A stretch of DNA of 64,000 bases. It comes from Campanula takesimana (lineage: Eukaryota > Streptophyta > Magnoliopsida > Asterales > Campanulaceae). Positions 31,810 to 44,301 of the stretch are shown piece by piece (the first letter of the stretch is position 1; every line of letters starts with the position of its first letter). The position numbers were made by a program, and so were the translations under genes. The notes beneath the pieces are model-generated. The model saw only the letters and a program-made list of their open reading frames with translations. It had not been told where the DNA came from and searched no databases. The stretch covers positions 786,343 through 850,342 of the forward strand of contig JAOWBW010000563.1 of the NCBI GenBank assembly GCA_026119855.1. The letters run 5' to 3'.

Positions 31810-32452
31810 TGTTGGGATTGGAGTCTTAAACTATAAGGAAGCAAAGGGGAGAAGGAGTCTAAGTCACGGAGGGCTGTGCGGTCGCCAAGCAAGATAAAAA
31901 ACGGAGGGTTGCAATCTGGTGAAGCGGGCGCTCGCCTGCCTGGCGGGACAGATCCGTTTTTTGTCATTGTTTCCTATTTTGATGCAATCTCTTCCAAGCG
32001 ACTTAGGGTTTCCTTGTACACCTAAATAAGCATAATTTCGTCCATAAACAAGTGTGCTTGATAGGAGAAAGTTAGGATATCAAGGAGAGTCACAAAGTAG
32101 TGTCTAGGAGGGGGCCGGGGCCTAGAAGAGCCATGGGGCGATCCTACAACCCGGCCATGACCATGTTATTTGTGTGTTTTGGGGGAGAGATAATATATGT
32201 AGTGAGATTGTTATTGGAGAGTAGTCATACTAGATCTGTGTGAGTGTATGTGTAAATTGTAGCAATCGACATATTATTATAGTGATATCCTGGCTTGGTG
32301 CCTCTGGATGTAGCTATAGGGATGGTGAACCGGGTTAACAAATCTATGGTGTTCTTGTTCTTTCATATTATTATCATGTGTTGATTAGTTTCTCCATATT
32401 GATGATTGATAGTATGGGCTAGTGGATGCGGAGATCCACCCATTCCCCAACA
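31810..32452 (+). repeat. Copia-type solo LTR in a MATE intron
   Basis: 643 bp from TGTTGGGATTGGAG to CATTCCCCAACA with near-matching flanks TCTCC and TCTCT. It carries a GC-rich patch (AGCGGGCGCTCGCC) at about 31923. No internal region is present. Confidence 0.7.
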
Positions 32453-33196
32453 TCTCTGTCCCTAAATCAATGTCCCAATTTCATGTAGGGGATAATGTTA
32501 TCCACTTTCTAAACTTTTTGTTTTTGTTTCGCAAGTATAGAAGGGATAGTGAAAAATTTTGGTGAAAAAATATTTAAAAATTTACTGAAAACGGACATTC
32601 ATTTAAGAAGGAAATGAGTGCATAATAAAGAAAAGATTATGATAAGAAATTGTTGATCAAAAAGTTATTGATGTAAGGATAATTAGGAGTGGCTGTTGGA
32701 ATTTCATTGGGGGTGCTTCTTGGTTTTTACTACAATCTTGGTGTTAATGTAAAAATTATTGTGTTGTGTAGGGAATTTGGTCGGGAATGTTGGTGCAAAC
32801 CATCATTCTAATTTGGATCACATTCCGAACAGACTGGACGAAAGAGGTAAACCACCATTCGGTATATATGATTATGGTCTGTGCGTACATTACTACGATT
32901 GTAGAAGAAGACACCGAAAAAATTTACTACTATCCATATTACCTTTCGCTATCATAGGATTTATGGCGAATTTTTCGCGATTTTCTTGTTTGTTTGTACT
33001 GTGTATGTAACTTTGGAATGAATTGCGGGTGGAAGAATCTTTGAAGAGGTTGAATAAATGGGACGACAATATTCTTACTAGGGTATCACTTTAAAATGTT
33101 TAAAAGTTCAGTAAGATCATTAAAATTTCATAAATTTCTGATCAAATTTCAATCAAGCTGCAAAAAATTTCGTACTATTTATATCAGGATTGAGGG

Positions 33197-33221
33197 TATA
33201 TATATATATATATATATATAT
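33197..33221. repeat. (TA)n microsatellite
   Basis: About 12 TA units, between the ends of the two convergent genes. Confidence 0.9.
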
Positions 33222-33506
33222 CATTTACCTGTTTATGCAAAAGAAGAACAAAAAGGCCTCTTTGGCCATTGTAAAGAAATTTGAAGCTCACAAATTCTCC
33301 TCCCTTATAATGTTAAAAAGTTTAGCTTGCTACACTTCACTTGTACATTAGTAGTATAATCTATCAGGCGTGAATAGTCGCCTTGACAAGATGATCCTCT
33401 AGAATAACAAAAGCCTCTAAAGTTAGCACCATGACTACAAACATCTTTTGCGTAAAATCCCTTGCTAGAGACATTCGTACAAACAGTCTGTGTATTGGAA
33501 CTTGGC

Positions 33507-36500
33507 TCATTCAACTTTTGCTATTTCACCTGGCATGCTAGTTTCCGCGACAGTCTCTTTAACAAACCTGAAGGAGAGTCAGTGAAATCCCAGTCGTAAG
33601 GAAAAATAAAGAAGAAAGCAAAAGCTCACGCAACCCTATTGTGAACTCAAAACTAATCAACTAGTATTATAAAATCAAGAAAATAGAAGGTACCTCGCTA
33701 ATTTGTCCTTGGATGATTGTAATACGTAGATGGAGAGGATAAATGACAAAAGAACACCTGTTCAAATCGTGGAAGAAACATGATATAGTCAACAAAATAT
33801 CTCGCTTGCATAGCTAGCTACATCAACAGTTGGACTAAGGTTGTGTTTGGTAGCATTAAGCACTTGATGCTTGATGTTTAATAAAGTGCAGGGTAATTTG
33901 GAGATAGAGTGTTTGGTTTGGTTCCTCCATTGAGCCTGAAAATTTTCAACCTCCTCTTAATAATTGAGAATCAAAATTGTTGCTTAACCAGTAAGAGCCT
34001 CACTCAACATTCAACATCTAGCGCTCAATGTTATCAAGCGCACCCTACTTCCAAATCACCTTGCAATGTATTAGGCATCAAGTGCTTAATGCTACCAAAC
34101 ACCCACTAAGTGCTACTCCCTCAGTCCCGAATAAATGTCCTACTTTCCATTTTCGTTTTGTCATAAAATAAATTTCGTCTTACTAAAAATAGGGTATAAA
34201 GTTTGGTGATCTTCCTAGACTACCCATTCTAATAGGCACAAGCATTGCAGTGCCATAAAAGGCGTCACTCTACCCATATGAATAGATTGGGGCAAAATCA
34301 AGGAAACACAATTAAAAGCTTAAAACATGACTTGTCAACTATGACATTAATTTAGGGACAGAGGGAGCAAAAGATTTAACTGGGTTTATGGTACTGATGG
34401 ATACGCGAGACCCAATGAGGTTCTTTGTAAGCTGATAAGTATGGTTCCTCACTTCATCATAAAATAGTTAAATGAGTGTTCATTTTTCAAGAAAAAGTGA
34501 AAAACTAAATTTCTTAATGAGTGATTGAAGTTACTATATTTGTCAACTTACACTTTCAATCATACTCGTACAAAAATGATAGTCCCATTTCTCCTTTTTC
34601 AAGTTAGTCTCATTTCAAAGTTAAGGTTACAAAATCGCTGAATTTCCAAAGCTTAAAACGTAACCTTAAAATATTTGAAAGTCAAACTGGATTATCAGTT
34701 TGGGACGAAGGGAGTTTGAAAGTCAAATTGGACTATCAGTTTGGGACGGAGCGAGTGTATCATTAAGAATCTTTATGTGTATGTCCTCACTTGAAAAAAA
34801 AAAAAAAAACTCATTTAGAGGGAAGCAAAATACTCCCTCCGTCCCAAACTTATGGTTACTATAAGAAAAAAGTAGGAGTTGTGAGTGGGAAAGAGAGAGA
34901 AAATGAGATAGTGGATATTTATTGTGAGTGTGGAGAGAGAGAAAATTAAACATTTCAGGTTAGTAACCATAAGTATGGGACCCCCGAAACGGAAATAAGT
35001 AACCATAAGTTTGGGACGGAGGGAGTGCTCATTTGGGGAGAGGAGTATTTTTTTTCCTTGTTTGGCCATATTCGCAAATGTTAGTAGAACCTGATTACTA
35101 TCAACAGCGTTTAAAAGGTAATACTCTAATCATCCCAAGAAAAAGAGTTGTACTCCCTTTGTCCCGGAAGGTTCGTCTCATTTCGAATTTTTATGGTCAA
35201 TATAAATAAACTTTGACCTAACATTGAAGTCGAGCTAATCATTCTAGTGAAATTCTAAAAATTGTAATTGACAAATCATTAAGTGATTTATCAATAACAA
35301 TTATTAAAATTTCATTGTGATCATTAGATTGACATCAATGCTCGGTCATAATTCATTTATGTTAACCATAAAAAGTCAAAATGAGACAAACTTTTCGGGA
35401 CAAAGGGACCATAAAAAGTCAAATATTTTCAATATTTGCATTTCTACCTCTATATAATTTCAGTAAAGTGCATAGAAATAATAGATTTTTGTTGCATGAT
35501 GCATAAGAGAAATATCATACTCCCTCCGTCCCAAAATACATGTCACATTTGACTTGTCAATGATTTAAGAAATATGTTTTACATGTTCGTATATGGCTTG
35601 TACCATAGTAACACTGCACTAAGATTGTTTCCTTATTTAGAAACACGACATTTATTTTGGAAAGTAGAACATTCTTTTTTAGGACATTGTTTGGGTACAA
35701 ATATCATAGAAAAAAACCCTTTGATTGCATAAACAACCTGTTGGAGATTTTTTTTTTTTTTTGAACCTGTTAGAGAACATTTAAGAAGCATGAATGTAAT
35801 TTCAGTTGTTTATAATACCAGTGGAGGCCCCGGAGGAATTGCATGTGGCAATTAAAGAAAGCTTATAGACGTTGAATTGATGAAATTTTTACCTGATCCA
35901 AAGAGAACATAAAACCCTGAAGTCACATCTATCTCTGACTGCTCCGTCCTACAGTATGGTAGAACATTGAGAAAACAATAATTATCTGCAACTTAGACCA
36001 AACAGGAAGGCAAACATACTAAAAGCGAGTATACACGCCACTCAGTGAAGCATAACAAGAGACCTAATTAGCGACAACAGCTGTTAGTTCTAAACAGGAG
36101 GACTTAAACACTAGTCAACCCCCCCCCCCCCCCAAAAAAAAAAAAAAAAAAAAAAAAAAAAGATTTTGGCTGAAATAATTTATACCAAAATCATGCCCGC
36201 AAGCATTCAAGCCCTGATGAAAACAGAACAGTAACCTTATGTCTCCAAAATGTGGACAAAATAAATCCATACATTCCAGATCTATAATCCAGCGATTTCT
36301 TTTCTGTTTGTCAACACCAACAACACCAACATTACCCCAGTGCCGCAAAGGCTCCCACCTATGGTGGGTAAGGGGGGGTCGGATGTACGCAGCCTTGCCC
36401 CTGTATTAAAGCACAGAGAGGCTGTTTCCAGATGACCCATGATGAAATTGCGTCGAAAATTGCATGGACTGACTGCTGCTTCATCAACAAGAAGCGCAGA

Positions 36501-39500
36501 CAGTTTAGTGAGTCTTTTCTGTTTGTCCCAGAAAAATAATCCAACGATTCCTTCAGTTTGTCGCAGAAAAATAGTCCCTCTTCTGAAAATCACCTATAAA
36601 TCGTATCTCTTTTATACTTTCCTTTTTCTCCCTTTTTAAATGGATGGTGTTTATCTTACTTGCCATATGCAGAAACTATATTCCCTCATCCAGATGAAGA
36701 GACATTCTTTTTCAGTTCATACTAAGGCTCCGTTTGTTTCGCGTAAAACGACTTCCGGAAAATGTTTTCCAGAAAATGAAAATGTTTTCCGGATAATGAC
36801 ATAAACATGTCTTCGGTTGTTTGGTAATTGTAAGGAAATTGTTTTCCGAAAAATATTTTCAAATGAGATTTTTTTTTTTTTTTGACAAGGACCGGGGGTG
36901 AGGGGAGAGAGGGTGGGTTCAACGTGGGGGTGGGTGGTGGGGGAGGGGGATATGGGCGGGGGTGGGGGACAGAAGGTCTTAAAAATAATTTTAGTATGAG
37001 TGAAAAAGATTTATTTATTTATTTATTTATTTATTTTGGGGGGGGGGGGAGTGGGGTGGGTGGAGGAGGTGTTAAAAGATACTTTTAATATGAGTGATTT
37101 TTATTTTTTTTATTTTTTTTTTTTTTGGGGGGGGGGAGGTGGGTAGGTGGTGGTGGTGGGGGAGGGAAGATAAGGTTGGAGGGTGGGGATGGATAGTGTG
37201 GGGTTGTATGGGGAGTTGGGTGTGTGAGAGAGGGAGTTACCATTTTCCGGAAAATGACTTGCGGAGGAGAAATCTGTAAGTCGTTTTACTTAGAAAAGTG
37301 GGAAAACCATTTTCCAGAAAACATTTTCCCCATTTTCCGGAACATGTTTTCCTCCAAACAAACAGAGCCTAATAGAAGAGGTACATTTCCCCTTTAGTGG
37401 TTTCTGTGGTAACAGTTGCATGGCAAATGATAGATAGAGGCATTCACTCTTTCTGCCTTCTAAGAATGATGGTTCAAAAACCGACTAGCAAAGCAGTAAG
37501 AAGTCATGGATTGGTTTCAAAGACGAACTTTGAAGAGAAGGAGCGGATCAATGGATGGATGCTATCATGACGTACAAAAGGTCAACACTGTATGCATCCA
37601 AACCATCTTAAGAAATTTCTCTCGTTTGATTGCCTGTTTTGGTTTCTCTTCTCGCAGGAAGGTCAGTCAAACCACTAACGTCCAAGAATTTGAAGCTGGG
37701 AACAAAAGCCGTCAACCAAGCAAAGAAAGGCCTGCTGATTATCCAAAGGAGTGAAATTGTATGAAATATCACGGACTTGGAGGAAACAAAAACTTTAGTT
37801 GAACTTGAGCAGTCAGTAAATGCCTCCTTACTCTGTATGATGATAACAGAAGTTGCTTCAACAACACACCCTAATGTTCTAGTTAAATTTTAGTACCGTG
37901 ATTCTTTTTGAAGTCAAGTTATAATTCATATCTTACTTGATTATTAGGAATATGGAGTTATTTTTAGGATTGTTTCCTTAAACATTGTATCCTTTGTTGA
38001 TTCATTGATTTCCTAGTAATATTAAAAAGAGAAGATGAAATGATTTGAAAGTGCTTTGTAAATCTAAATTGTTGGACCAAAAGGGAATGGTTGAGATGAA
38101 TGTTGTACGGCATAGACCATGGTCCAGAATACCCACATTGCATAACTATAAAACACACATTCAAAGTAAAGGAAGAACGGTCATGCCCAATAAAAAATGA
38201 CACTAACCATGTGTATCTCACAAGCACATGTTTTGGCCAATGTTGTGCATCCCAAAAATGTTTTTGATGTCGGGGTGAAGTTCAACATCTGCACAATAAA
38301 TAGATGCACTTGAGTTATTAATCATTAATTATTCACTTAATAATTGAAGGGGCACTCACAAGCATTGTAACAGGTGTTACTTACATATATATAGAGACCA
38401 CAGAATATTGAAATCGATAACTTGAACTATGACAGTTTTGGCCAGCAAGTATTCAATATAGTATGAACCAAAAGAGCGTTAACTCCAGAAAGCTCACTGC
38501 ACTTTCATCAAGGCCCCACAACATGTGAAAGATTTTCTAAATTTTGTTATATTTGGACCTACTGTTCATCCACTCCATAAAACTAACAAAAGTATAAACC
38601 AAGTCTAAAAATAGCCAACATCTTCACCAATCAAAATTTGTGTGCGGGTGAAAATCATTTCTATTATTGTAGTGAGAAAGAGTCGGGTGGATTATCACAA
38701 ATATGAAATGAGACAAGAAAAAACTAAAGGACGGCCAGAGCCATGCTCCAAATGAGAAGATCAACTGAAGCACAAACTAAACCAACATGCAAACATGAGA
38801 AAGCATATCTAATAACTTGTCATTGGTGACATGGAAGTTTGGCAGTTTCATATTACAAACCTCCCACAGAAAGTAGCCACCATTTGATTTGACAGTGAGT
38901 TCGGCTGAGTCCTATAGGTATTTCAAGGATCATCCACCAACCTTTGGAAAAGAACATTATGAGAATTTATAAGAAATAAGAAACTTACAATGAGGAGGCA
39001 TATTTACAATCTTTGCTGTCACACCAAGCAAATCACTTCCTGAGTACCTCTGTTTGAGATGCAAAATGAGATAACTTCAACACATAATAATCATCACCAC
39101 AAACTTAAAGGAATCTTCAGAACAAAGTATGTTTTATATCAACATCAAAACGTATAGGAATATCAAGAATGGGGGGGGGGGGGAATAATTGTTAAAGAAA
39201 TTGTAAAAGTGAAAGGGCCAGAGATTTCCTTTACGCAAGCCTTACCAAATTAAAATCAATCATTGGAACTTCAGAAGTCTTCCGGTTTATTACATAGAGC
39301 CACGGAACATAAAACTTTTCTTTTCCAACCTGAAATGATCTGCATTTTTGTTGCTCCAAATTTTAGTATGCAGAACACAAGGAGCACAAATAATATCAAT
39401 CAAGTCAACAAATTTATAGACTAAGACATGAAAGAACAGTGCTTTTGATTAAGTAAAGGCTTATGACAGTCAACAAAGGAAGTTGAGTTACCAACTCATC

Positions 39501-42291
39501 TAAAAGCTTAAGTTGTTATATAGGGACTCCAACTATGCATATCAAACCTTAACAGCGATTTGCACCAGGAAAAAGTTAGTAAAATAAGGAATTCCTACGA
39601 TTGATATTGACTTATAAAAGGATTCTGAAATGAAAACTTGGAGAGTATTCAAAAAGAAGAGAGTTAAGTGAGGCACATTGACGTGATCAAGGATATGTGA
39701 TTGTACTAATCTAGTTTAACACAAGTTGAAGAAACTTATAAGTTCCCATTTATAGTGGGGACCAAACAAAGGAGCTGTTTTGAATTTTAAGCCCTTATTA
39801 ATAATTTTATTATGCTTACTATTTACAGTATTTTTTTAGAACACAAGGGCATACTTCTAACACCAGGCAAATCCTGTCAATAAACAGTCTCAACACTTCA
39901 AGACGAAAGGTTTTCACAAATAACGCAGTAATTAAACGTCTTGAAAGTTTTCTATCAGAAGACTGCAATAAAATTGCCCTGGTACCAAATCCAATGGAAC
40001 ATCGATGAGTACAACATGAGGATTCCTGTACAATCATGCTCGAGCGCCACATAAGAGCCCAAATTAAGACCTCACATATTCTATTTGTTGTGGATGGATG
40101 ACTAGACAAATAAAAAATGGCATGCAAAGGTCATTCATTGTCATCAACGAGTCATCATCGAGTATCACGGCTGGATGTGATGCTAATCTAGTCATTTGCA
40201 AAGAAGCTTTACATCGATAATGTGTATAGTTAAGTTTAGATGCAATGAGGAAACAAGTCATGTAAAGCAACTTGTATCATCAGCAGTGCCAGATGACTGG
40301 TAGGACCAAAGTAACAAGGATGGATATATTTTCTTCTTTTTTTAAAAAAAAAAAAAAAAAAGGTTTTGTTATTTATTAATGATAGATAAAGTGCCCTTAG
40401 GCTACATCAAATGGCCTATAAATAGGCTAGCACATGGCCTTAACAGGATTTGAACTCGCTACCTCCAATGTGATTTTTTCAAAAAAAAAAAAAAAGGTTT
40501 GTTTCTTGGGTTTTTAAGATTAAATGGGTCATCTGCCCCAATAACAAAAGTTGTCGATGTGCCTATGAGATAGTCGCATACATATTGCCTAACAACTGCG
40601 GCGATTATACGAGGTGGTAGATGAAAAACCTGAGTAACCATGGTGGCGAAGATGAAATTAAACTTATTCATCAATTTCAATTATATCCATTTTAATGTGT
40701 ATTAAGTTATATTTATAATTAACAAATTTTATTACTCGACGGGTTACTAACTAGTTGAATGGAAAAAGAAAAGATTAGGAGTTCCTCAATTGAGCCCTAA
40801 GTAGTGGAACAAATGAAACTAACAAGATTAAAATTGAGGCCGATAAAGTTCATAATACTCCAAGAGGCACTATATTGACTCAAATGAAAGCTCTGAGGAA
40901 CAAGCAATGGTTTTCACAACTAATAACCTGTGATTGTAACGCGCAATGTCCACCGCCAACCTCAATGTAGAGTCATTTACTGAGAGAAGGTCACTCTATC
41001 CTTTGCATATTGGTATAGGCTAATGAATAAAAGTAACTCTGTAAGATGTTTTACGAGAAAACAAAATCAGTGTTTCTTTAGGGTTCTGATTTATGATCAA
41101 TTCATTTTTAAAGTTTGCATTCCATATATAACTAACCTTAAAATGTTCCATGAAGTAAAGTTAGTAACAGAATACCTACTGAATGATTTTTTTTCCCTCT
41201 TTTGTGTGTACGTGCGTGGTTCCACTCTAAATGACAGCTTGAGTCAAACATTAGAAGTGACACGGACATTAAGTTGAATTGGCACTTAAAATGGGTCACA
41301 TAGTACTCTTCTTATGCCCCAACCCTAATCACGGAGACAATTTCTGTCGTGATCAGAACCGCTTCAATTAGTTGTTTGGTCATTAATGAGCAAGCATTCT
41401 TGTGTGTCAATCTTATCAACACCAACCTAGAAAACTTTCGAAGGTTAACTTGATCCATGGAGTTTGTCATATGTTAAAAATTCAAATTGCCAATGTGGTT
41501 TAACAACTTAAAGAGCATTATGCTGATAGCAGTAAACCAAAAGAGCATTATTGAGGTAAGACTAGTATTCATTAACAAGCTACCAGCCCTCATTGGTTAC
41601 TTCCAAAGATGATCATGCTTATTAGAAACAAGATGAATATCATGTTTTGGGCGGAATACTCTAGGACCAGCATTTGCATAATCTTTATGCTCTGAATATT
41701 AATTGTAATACCTAGTCAGCTCACATCTAAAGGAGCGAACAAATAGGAATATAGAAAACAAGAGGGCAGCTCACATTTTGTACGGATCGGCACCAGTGAA
41801 TCCAGTTGGCTTTGCTATTGGAATCAACACCTATACATTATTAAAACAAAGAAGAGATTAACAATTACTAGTACATAATTACTAAAACCCCAAAAATTGA
41901 ATGACAAAATTGCATATAACTGGAAGAAGGAAATACATTATTGCCAATCCAAATCCCTATAAAAAAATCAAAATAGAAATTACCTCGCGGTTTACACCGA
42001 AGATCGGGCAGTGTTTACCAATCATGTCGTACCAAACTGTTCTAGACTGATAAATAAATGAACACATCAACCACAGAATCAAACAAACCATCAATTGGGT
42101 ACGTGTAAATACATAATTTCAATTCAAAAGGGGGGAAACCCTAAAAAAATACATACAGAGTGGTATTGACCCTTTTTGCTCATCGGAACGATATCACCGG
42201 GCCGGTAAGCTGTAGAATTGGCTGCCATTGAGATTAAAATTAGTAGTAGCACAGTGGCGATTGAGCACAGACTGAAATTTCTATTCGCCAT
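33507..42291 (-). CDS. Nine-exon gene: conserved plant type I membrane protein (expp1-like)
   Basis: Exons on the minus strand: 42157-42291, 41984-42046, 41775-41830, 39246-39339, 38989-39049, 38208-38288, 35893-35948, 33694-33757, 33507-33567. All have GT-AG borders and matching phases. The product is about 223 aa. Residues 1-28 are a signal peptide (VLLLILISMAANSTA), then YRPGDIVPMSKKGQYHS, RTVWYDMIGKHCPIFGVNRE, VLIPIAKPTGFTGADPYK, QVGKEKFYVPWLYVINRK, RYSGSDLLGVTAKIVNMPPH, a FGSGVLLSFILSIYVLQSS membrane helix and the tail VKETVAETSMPGEIAKVE. I recognise this as a conserved plant protein often called expp1; its role is unknown to me. Exon 6 is one base short at 38263-38267 (a run of five A where the frame needs six), shifting the frame until the exon end. 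Because all other exons are clean, I think the gene is real and the indel recent or an assembly error. Confidence 0.75.
33840..34104. mobile_element. MITE with GTGTTTGGTAGCATTAAGC ends
   Basis: 265 bp, inverted ends TGTGTTTGGTAGCATTAAGC / GGGTGTTTGGTAGCATTAAG. The flanking ACTAAG occurs on both sides. It sits in the intron between exons 7 and 8 of the expp1-like gene. Confidence 0.7.
34114..35668. mobile_element. Cluster of four Stowaway-like MITEs in one intron
   Basis: Units at 34114-34369, 34831-35028, 35152-35407 and 35519-35668, each with CTCCCT…GTCCC ends. The last lacks a proper right end. A duplicated 40-bp right end (gaaagtcaaactggattatcagtttgggacg…) at 34675-34755 marks a fifth, damaged unit. 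They fill most of the intron between exons 7 and 8 (33758-35892). Confidence 0.65.
36119..36161. repeat. Poly-C then poly-A run
   Basis: About 15 C followed by about 28 A, in an intron of the expp1-like gene. The length is likely to be unreliable. Confidence 0.85.
36296..36450 (-). mobile_element. Plant SINE (SolS/TS-like)
   Basis: On the plus strand it reads CAACACCAACA… CCCAGTGCCGCAAAGG… GGTCGGATGTACGCAGCC… GAGAGGCTGTTTCCAGATGAC, the well-known layout of a widespread plant SINE read backwards. The (TTG)n tail is on the minus strand at the left end. It lies in the intron between exons 6 and 7. Confidence 0.7.
36726..37369. mobile_element. Harbinger/Tourist-like element (644 bp)
   Basis: Inverted ends GGCTCCGTTTGTTT…AAACAAACAGAGCC with the 3-bp duplication TAA (36723-36725, 37370-37372), as for PIF/Harbinger. 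The interior holds CATTTTCCGGAAAA-type repeats, G-rich tracts and ATTT runs. A broken relative is at 19690-19985. Confidence 0.75.
39168..39183. repeat. Poly-G run
   Basis: About 14 G in the intron between exons 4 and 5 of the expp1-like gene. Confidence 0.85.
40345..40500 (-). mobile_element. Possible tRNA-derived SINE
   Basis: The minus strand contains GGAGGTAGCGAGTTCAAATCC, with a B-box-like GTTCAAATCC, followed by an AT-rich body. It is bracketed by A-run plus GGTTTTGTT/GGTTTGTTT direct repeats at 40341 and 40482. The A box is not clear. Confidence 0.35.
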
Positions 42292-42747
42292 CGCTGAACT
42301 TGGATTGATTTCTGAGGGATGGATTCGCCGGTTTCTGAAATTGAATTTTGGTAGCTCTCCGGCACTGAAGGTTCCTCAGTCAAAGCGCCGGTGGCATTTT
42401 CGATTCGCGCACCAGATTACGACTTTGTTGGATGGGCCTGAAACTTTCAATAATTGGGTCATTTTTCTTGTCCTCAATCTTCCATCTCACTTTTGGGCCG
42501 CCAGCCACCTCTATTTTTATTTTAAGGTCCTAATTACATCCATGGCCCATTTGTAGTTCTTCATTCACTCCATTTGAAGACTTTTTTATTATTTATTTCA
42601 TATTTTAAGTATTCATATAAATGATATTATTTAATAAGTCTTATAAAAAAATTATTTACACTAAAAGATGTATAAAACATGTTTTACATTAAGATATTAT
42701 GTTTTACATTAATGGATGAAAATATGTTTTAAATTAAAGCAAGTGTA
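42292..42747. other. Upstream region of the expp1-like gene
   Basis: Promoter-proximal sequence with no clear TATA box. The sequence at 42340-42560 is GC-richer and resembles a 5' leader. From about 42590 it is AT-rich, with MITE-like tttaagtatt segments, up to the MULE. Confidence 0.35.
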
Positions 42748-42756
42748 AACAAGTTT

Positions 42757-44274
42757 GGGTAATTTGCAGATTGGTAACGTGAGTTTGTCGAAAGTTTGCA
42801 ATTCCCAACCTAAAAGTTCAATTTTGCAAATTGGTTACCAAACTTTGTCAATTTTTTGCAATGTCGTGAATAAACTAACTTTTTCTTAATTTTTTGACAG
42901 ACTTAAACACATTTGCAATGCACATGACTTTTTAAAAGGGCAATCCTGTCAATTTTTGTAGGTGTGCAACTCAATCACCACATTGCAAATGTGTTTAGGT
43001 CCAGAAATTGACGAGATTTCCCTTTTAAAAAGTCATGTGCGTTGCACATGTGTTTAGGTCTGTTTAAATGTAACACCCCGAAAATTCAAAATTCCATAAA
43101 TATCAAAATGTCATAATTTACATCTCTACAATACTAAACAAAGCTTCACTAATCAGCCCAAATGCTCTATAAACGGCTCCGCCCCAATCCTTTCATCCCG
43201 ATCGTCGCTTAACTGCAAAACTGAAACTGAAGGGGGGTGAGCTGGGGGGCTCAGTAAGAAAAGGGATACACAATATCACAGAAGCCAATGGAACACAAAC
43301 ACCAAATAACAATGTCCATGGAATTATAAATATGGACATGCCAATAAGACCCGTTTCATAAACCGAATAACTGATCAATCATACTTTACAGTCCGATGTA
43401 CTAATTATATTCGGGCCCAGTGGCTTAACCATAATAACCGAATTGTTGGCCGCCCTCATGGAGCCGGACCCAACACAAACACAATAACCAATAACCGAGT
43501 CAACTGCGACCGTCACATAATTAGCTACATCGCAACTGTTCCATATAACAAAACTCATATTTGAGAGCAAATAACACACAAAGCATGCTTTTCAAATAGT
43601 CATGATATTAACCCAACAATTTCAATACCAAAGCAATTATCAAATAGGACCGATCAAATGATATACGTATCAATAAAATGGAGTATTACGATAAGACGGG
43701 TATAAACGAAATGACACGGAATCAATACTGCGTAGTCTCCCTTACATCAAAATCGCTAATAACGACCACCAAATAATTCATCCGGATCGATCTCGCACTT
43801 AAAAATTCACGGATCAAGCTTCAAATATTTTTCCTCACTTAACTTCTCAGTTGAACTCTCTCGGTCCTTCCCCTAAAGAATGAACAGAGTGAAAGTTGAA
43901 CATCCATAATCTAAGTTGTACGAATGAGTCATAAAGATTAATCATAACGTAGTTACACCTCCTGCTAGCCATTTTAACTTGCTGTCAACTTGGGATGAAA
44001 TAACAATTATTGGGGCCCACCTATTTACAACCCTCAACTCAATCCACAAAAGCCGTCCCATTTTTTTTATTTCTTACTTTATTTTATTTTTTCGATCCGC
44101 CTCAAAATGTCGTGCTTAATTTTAGGGTGTCACATAAAAAATTAACAAAAAATTAGTGTATTGACCACATTACAAAAAATTGACAAACTTAGATAACCAA
44201 TTTGCAAAATTGAACTTTTAGGTTGAGGATTGCAAACTTTAGACAAACTCAGGTTACCAATCTGCAAATTGCCC
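42757..44274. mobile_element. Mutator-like element interrupted by an LTR
   Basis: A perfect 9-bp duplication AACAAGTTT (42748-42756, 44275-44283) and inverted ends GGGTAATTTGCAGATTGG / GGGCAATTTGCAGATTGG. The arms share TTGCAAATTGGTTACC and TTGACAAAGTTTGG-like blocks. An LTR occupies 43069-44134, so the original element was about 450 bp. Confidence 0.8.
43069..44134. repeat. LTR (TGTAACACCCCG family)
   Basis: 1066 bp with ends TGTAACACCCCG and GGGTGTCACA, nested in the MULE. Flanks TTAAA and TAAAA are an imperfect duplication. A second, shortened copy is at 47328-47870. Confidence 0.6.
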
Positions 44275-44301
44275 AACAAGTTTTTCTCGAGATTTTTGCA
44301 T

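Larger units (their letters stand above)
29244..33094 (+). pseudogene. MATE (DETOXIFICATION) transporter, broken C-terminal half
   Basis: MATE proteins are 12-helix cation antiporters of vacuolar and plasma membranes. Exons recognised: 29244-29296 (SVWAFMISVGFNAA), 31533-31774 (VRVGNELGAGHPKSAAFSVV … GIQPVLS), about 32690-32754 (VAVG joined to ISLGVLLGFYYNLGVN), 32772-32846 (GIWSGMLVQTIILIWITFRT then DWTKE) and 33029-33094 (VEESLKRLNKWDD to a stop). The part between VAVG and ISLGV, normally a whole helix, is missing. A few residues are also missing after GML. The last acceptor reads CGG where CAG is expected. The first intron holds the three-LTR element and another intron holds a solo LTR. 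The N-terminal half is absent. It converges on the gene at 33507-42291. Confidence 0.8.

Noticed and set aside
36882..37279. Gly-rich frames at 36.9-37.3 kb
   Set aside because: They read through G-rich filler of the Harbinger-like element.
37506..37754. 82-codon plus-strand frame in an intron of the expp1-like gene
   Set aside because: No known domain, no splice or promoter context, and on the opposite strand to the supported gene; it may be chance.
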